Shown: piece by piece, positions 13,541-15,793 of the stretch
Numbering within the stretch: position 1 is the stretch's first letter
Layout: each line of letters opens with the position of its first letter
Source of the DNA: JARIHD01 sp964610985
Lineage (GTDB): Bacteria; Patescibacteriota; Saccharimonadia; Saccharimonadales; UBA4665
Assembly (NCBI GenBank): GCA_964610985.1
Contig: CAZSZJ010000027.1
Span: forward strand, 1-15,793
DNA: 15,793 nucleotides
Reading direction: 5' to 3'
The notes under the pieces: model-generated
The model's input: only the letters and a program-made list of their open reading frames with translations
Told to the model about the DNA's origin: nothing
The model's database searches: none
Translations under genes and position numbers: made by a program

Positions 13541-14326
13541 CTAATTTTCGGTCTCGAGCTGGGAATCAAGGGCTCGCAGCGTACTCAGACGGGCGACCTC
13601 TTCATTCAAAGCAGCTCCGTAGTGCGCAGCGATCTCCTCAAGCACCTTGATATGGTCCTCTTGCATGGGCCATTGCCGCTCTGCAGGATCCAAATCTATT
13701 TGAAGCTTCATTCGAGCCTCTTCCAGAGGAGTATATGATTGATCCGAACCGTCAAATTGTGCCCATAAACCGCGGGTGGCAATATTTTGATCTGATACCT
13801 CTTTAATTTTCTCCTTACCTCTTGGATCGTATCCACTTACCTTTGGAGACCATTCTTTATCACCGCGAACTACACCCTCGGCAAGACTACCGTCTTCGGC
13901 ACTCTTGCCTGTAATTTCAAATTCAACATAACGCGTAAACTGCGCATCTGATCCATCGGCGAAAGTAAGAAAGGTCTTGGAGGGATAGTAGGTGTTTTCT
14001 TCATTGTCACCCACAAAACATTCAGGCGAATAAGTAACATCGATAAATTGCATACTATCGATATTGGCTTTAATTCCAAGATATTCTGCAGCAGTTGGCG
14101 CATCGTCTACAAGTGCTGAAGCTGGAACACGATCAACTATTATGACCGGTTGGTAATCATACACAGTGAACGAAGTACCATTTAAAGCTTTTTCACCCGA
14201 TGCTTCAACCTTATCCTCATAGTGCCTTTCGGCCAGGCCATAGACCGCTTCACTTATCTTGTCATGGATGCCTTGAAGCCTTTCTTCCGGGGATGTTGCG
14301 CGTTCATGCAATTCGCCATTTGTCAT
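13541..14326 (-). CDS. Uncharacterised 261-aa soluble protein
   Basis: Unrecognised, acidic, soluble protein. It begins with a helical segment (SPEERLQGIHDKISEAVYGL), then has a long stretch of probable beta structure (FTVYDYQPVIIVDRVPA; IDSMQFIDVTYSPE; KTFLTFADGSDAQFTRYVEFEI), and ends in helices rich in Glu/Leu (EDHIKVLEEIAAHYGAALNEEVARLSTL). There is no signal peptide or membrane helix. The frame is open upstream to ATGs at 14350 and 14353, giving nine extra residues (MMFLCLNIN) that do not look like a natural soluble N-terminus. I prefer the ATG at 14326, although no Shine-Dalgarno precedes any of the three. A TTAAAT hexamer 6 nt before 14326 would suit leaderless transcription. It is divergent from the alpha/beta-hydrolase gene. 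Function unknown. Confidence 0.68.
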   Translation of the reverse strand: MTNGELHERATSPEERLQGIHDKISEAVYGLAERHYEDKVEASGEKALNGTSFTVYDYQPVIIVDRVPASALVDDAPTAAEYLGIKANIDSMQFIDVTYSPECFVGDNEENTYYPSKTFLTFADGSDAQFTRYVEFEITGKSAEDGSLAEGVVRGDKEWSPKVSGYDPRGKEKIKEVSDQNIATRGLWAQFDGSDQSYTPLEEARMKLQIDLDPAERQWPMQEDHIKVLEEIAAHYGAALNEEVARLSTLRALDSQLETEN

Positions 14327-14449
14327 ATTAATATTTAAGCATAAAAACATCATTTATGCAAGGTATTTACCCCGCCCTCTGCAGTTCGCCGTAACTCTGA
14401 GTATTCCTAAAGATACGGGTTCACCATATATTGTCATCTGAGCAGGGAG

Positions 14450-15295
14450 ATGTATGATATTGTTGAGTCTATAATGACTAAAAAGGTCCACAGCCACGCT
14501 ATCGTATTGCCCGTTGCTTCGGTCATTTCCAAACGGCGCAAACCGAGTGTTCGAATGGTAGTTTCGGGGCGGCCGGATACGGTGTTTTTTGCGGGATTTG
14601 GGAATGAGGGCAAGTCACTGGAGCGCGTTCTGGCTCTGCTAAAATTGCAAGGTCTAGATGATATCGCCGTTGTTGGCCCGATGCCCTACTGGCACATCCC
14701 GGCTACAACTGAGGATCTTAGGGCACTTGGTATGACCGGCGCGGTCGCCGCTGCCACATACATCCGAGAACAATATAGGACTTCTGTTTTACACGCCGTC
14801 GCCGAATCGCAAACTGCCGGTGCACTGGCACATGCCGCCGCCGAACATCCGAATATTTTTAATGGTAACATCGGCCTGCTCCGCCCCCTTGGACTCACTA
14901 CAATGACGCGTAAAGAGTTCAAAGCGGGCCTACGCGCAGGACTTTTGCACTCTGACCAATTTTTCGACTGGCGTGCGTGGCCGGTAGGTGTAACCGCTGC
15001 CTGGCGTGTCCTGCAAGATCACCTGCGGCACGGCGGTAAACAGTTTGACTTAGGAATAACTTGGGATAATCGCAAGGAGCTAAAAAAACTGTACCGCAAA
15101 AAACCCGATCAAATCCGAATTTTTGCCGCAAAAGATGACCGGTTGTATTCGGTGGAAGCCCTCCAGTCAACGCTTAATGCCATAGGTATGGCCGACACCT
15201 TAGAAGTAATACTTGGCATGCATGCCTCTCCCGCCACAAAGGCGGGCAGTCGGCAGACAGCACACGCTATTCGGTGGTGCCGAGACGAAAGTTGA
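14450..15295 (+). CDS. Divergent alpha/beta-hydrolase-fold protein
   Basis: A 281-aa protein that looks like a small alpha/beta-hydrolase. The core begins near residue 43 (DTVFFAGFGNEGKSLERVLALL). A probable nucleophile elbow is AESQTAGA (118-125) with Ser120, replacing the usual GxSxG. A late acid lies in FAAKDDRLYSVEAL (Asp229/Asp230) and a candidate catalytic His258 in ILGMHAS. Ser, Asp and His in this order and spacing fit the triad, but the elbow is atypical, so the enzymatic class is unassigned. The start is uncertain: the ATG at 14450 is immediately preceded by AGGGAG with no spacer. The next in-frame ATG at 14474 overlaps a TATAAT, and the fold itself needs nothing before about residue 35. 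TGA stop; IS remnants begin 9 bp later. Confidence 0.72.
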   Translation: MYDIVESIMTKKVHSHAIVLPVASVISKRRKPSVRMVVSGRPDTVFFAGFGNEGKSLERVLALLKLQGLDDIAVVGPMPYWHIPATTEDLRALGMTGAVAAATYIREQYRTSVLHAVAESQTAGALAHAAAEHPNIFNGNIGLLRPLGLTTMTRKEFKAGLRAGLLHSDQFFDWRAWPVGVTAAWRVLQDHLRHGGKQFDLGITWDNRKELKKLYRKKPDQIRIFAAKDDRLYSVEALQSTLNAIGMADTLEVILGMHASPATKAGSRQTAHAIRWCRDES

Positions 15296-15305
15296 TTTGA
15301 TCAAC
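15291..15305. repeat. Short perfect palindrome at the hydrolase stop codon
   Basis: GTTGAT and ATCAAC (15291-15296 and 15300-15305) form a 6-bp inverted repeat around TTG. It spans the TGA stop and touches the first base of the IS-like repeat. No T-run follows, so it is not a typical terminator; an insertion target is possible. Confidence 0.4.
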
Positions 15306-15348
15306 CTGAATCTCGAAACTAAAAAGTAAAACACGCCTCTGTTACTCT
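15304..15348 (+). repeat. Conserved IS end, copy 1
   Basis: A 45-bp sequence starting ACCTGAATCTCGAAAC that matches 15542-15587 at about 38 of 46 aligned columns with one gap. It probably represents the left terminal region of the element. Confidence 0.75.
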
Positions 15349-15377
15349 AAAAGTGCAAACCAAAAGAGGAAACAAAC

Positions 15378-15560
15378 ATGCGTGTTTTACATCTACATCA
15401 TATCTTGCCCTTGTACGTTTGGGTAGACGACGCGGTAGCGTCGCTCTCCCAAACGGAGAAAGAAGCCAAGAAACAGGGTGGCCGTCCGGCCACCCTTCGT
15501 GACAGCGAAGTCATTACCATTCTCGTGTTCAATCTATTTACACCCGAATCACGAAACTAA
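15378..15560 (+). pseudogene. Truncated IS982-like transposase, N-terminal 60 codons
   Basis: Encodes a start like those of IS982-family transposases: HHILPLYVWVDDAV, then GRPATLRDSEVITILVFNLF. The equivalent region of the downstream copy reads HIVDLFVWVDDSL and GRPSALTDSELLTILIWD. The reading frame then runs into the conserved end of the second element, which adds TPESRN or similar and supplies the TAA (15558-15560). The DDE catalytic domain is absent, so it cannot transpose. GAGGA lies 7 nt before the ATG, so a 60-aa peptide might still be made. Compared with copy 2 it has about 10 extra residues (SQTEKEAKKQ region) before GRP. Confidence 0.75.
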
Positions 15561-15587
15561 ATAAGTAAAGCGCACATCTGTTACGCT
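15542..15587 (+). repeat. Conserved IS end, copy 2
   Basis: A 46-bp partner of 15304-15348, starting ACCCGAATCACGAAAC. It marks where the second element joins the interrupted first one. Confidence 0.75.
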
Positions 15588-15603
15588 GTTGTTTGCAACA
15601 ACA
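15587..15603 (+). repeat. Hairpin just inside IS copy 2
   Basis: TGTTGT and ACAACA (15587-15592, 15598-15603) form a 6-bp stem with loop TTGCA, directly upstream of the transposase ribosome-binding site. Copy 1 lacks an equivalent stem of this length. Confidence 0.5.
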
Positions 15604-15618
15604 AACAGGAATAACAGT

Positions 15619-15793
15619 ATGCACGCAATACAAAAACAGCATATCGTAGACCTCTTTGTTTGGGTAGACGACAGTCTGCCCAAACATGTACGACCAGGGC
15701 GTCCCAGCGCCCTCACCGACAGTGAGCTCCTCACCATCCTCATCTGGGACGGACTGTGTGAGTCACATAAAAACTTGTCCGGCATGTACGCCT
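15619..15793 (+). CDS. IS982-like transposase, N-terminal part, cut by window end
   Basis: The first 58 residues of a transposase. Residues 8-18 (HIVDLFVWVDD), the GRPSALTDSELLTILIWDG block and the following SHKNLSGMYA fit the N-terminal region of IS982-family DDE transposases, where a similar DSE-TIL helix precedes a YR-F/Y segment. The frame is open to the window edge and the DDE residues would lie beyond it. AGGA (15607-15610) is 8 nt before the ATG. Whether this copy is intact cannot be judged here. IS5/IS4-type transposases are a less likely alternative. Confidence 0.72.
   Translation, partial: MHAIQKQHIVDLFVWVDDSLPKHVRPGRPSALTDSELLTILIWDGLCESHKNLSGMYA

Larger units (their letters stand above)
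15304..15793 (+). mobile_element. Tandem pair of diverged IS982-like left ends, second runs off the window
   Basis: Two units of the same design follow each other: a 45/46-bp conserved end, a leader with an AGGA/GAGGA ribosome-binding site, and the start of an IS982-like transposase. The first (15304-15541) is cut off at transposase residue 54 or so, where the second begins (15542). The second continues past the window edge, so the right ends, inverted repeat partners and target duplications cannot be seen. Both copies are diverged from each other, so this is not a recent tandem duplication. Confidence 0.72.

Noticed and set aside
15230..15246. GC-rich hairpin (CCCGCC/GGCGGG) as a terminator
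   Set aside because: It lies inside the hydrolase coding region and has no T-run after it.
1..15793. CRISPR array, tRNA or rRNA genes
   Set aside because: No regularly spaced repeats, no cloverleaf-forming stretch and no conserved rRNA segment were found on either strand.

Overview
Gene content and style suggest a candidate-phyla-radiation (Patescibacteria) bacterium, most likely Candidatus Saccharibacteria (TM7). Pointers are compact genes with overlapping ends, a short EF-Ts (198 aa), an LPxTG-type surface protein, and many orphan small proteins beside core translation genes. This assignment is inference; no phylogenetic marker was tested. TAA, TAG and TGA all end recognisable genes here (TGA ends rseP and the alpha/beta-hydrolase gene). 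That argues against the TGA-recoded code of Gracilibacteria/Absconditabacteria.

Layout. 1-915: a strong promoter, a secreted wall-anchored DUF11-like protein and an intrinsic terminator. 919-3508: small accessory genes on both strands (a PIG-L deacetylase, an orphan, a YdjM-like membrane protein, another orphan). Each has a -10-like hexamer exactly 6 nt before its ATG and little or no Shine-Dalgarno, which looks like leaderless transcription. 3505-8174, minus strand: proS, greA, lysS, then a KTSC + Ham1/ITPase-like fusion protein that follows lysS in the same frame after a single TAG. 8317-11509, minus strand: frr-uppS-rseP-CPBP protease, a tight ribosome-recycling, lipid-carrier and intramembrane-protease block. 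11594-11900: a small Pro-rich orphan split between two frames, with its own near-consensus promoter. 12046-13535, minus strand: rpsB-tsf with a strong extended -10 promoter and a structured leader of about 90 nt. 13541-15295: a divergent pair, an orphan soluble protein (minus) and a divergent alpha/beta-hydrolase (plus). 15304-15793: two tandem, diverged left ends of an IS982-like insertion sequence. The first is truncated by the second, which runs off the window.

How the genes fit together: most of the window is translation machinery (S2, EF-Ts, RRF, ProRS, LysRS, with the transcript-cleavage factor GreA), interleaved with envelope functions (UppS for the undecaprenyl carrier, RseP and CPBP proteases). 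The points most worth a second look are the in-frame lysS-TAG-KTSC/ITPase junction, the recurrent 6-nt leaderless spacing, a possible prfB-like +1 frameshift site in the 11594-11900 orphan, the inverted repeat overlapping the frr ribosome-binding site, and the nested IS982-like ends. I found no CRISPR array, tRNA or rRNA gene.
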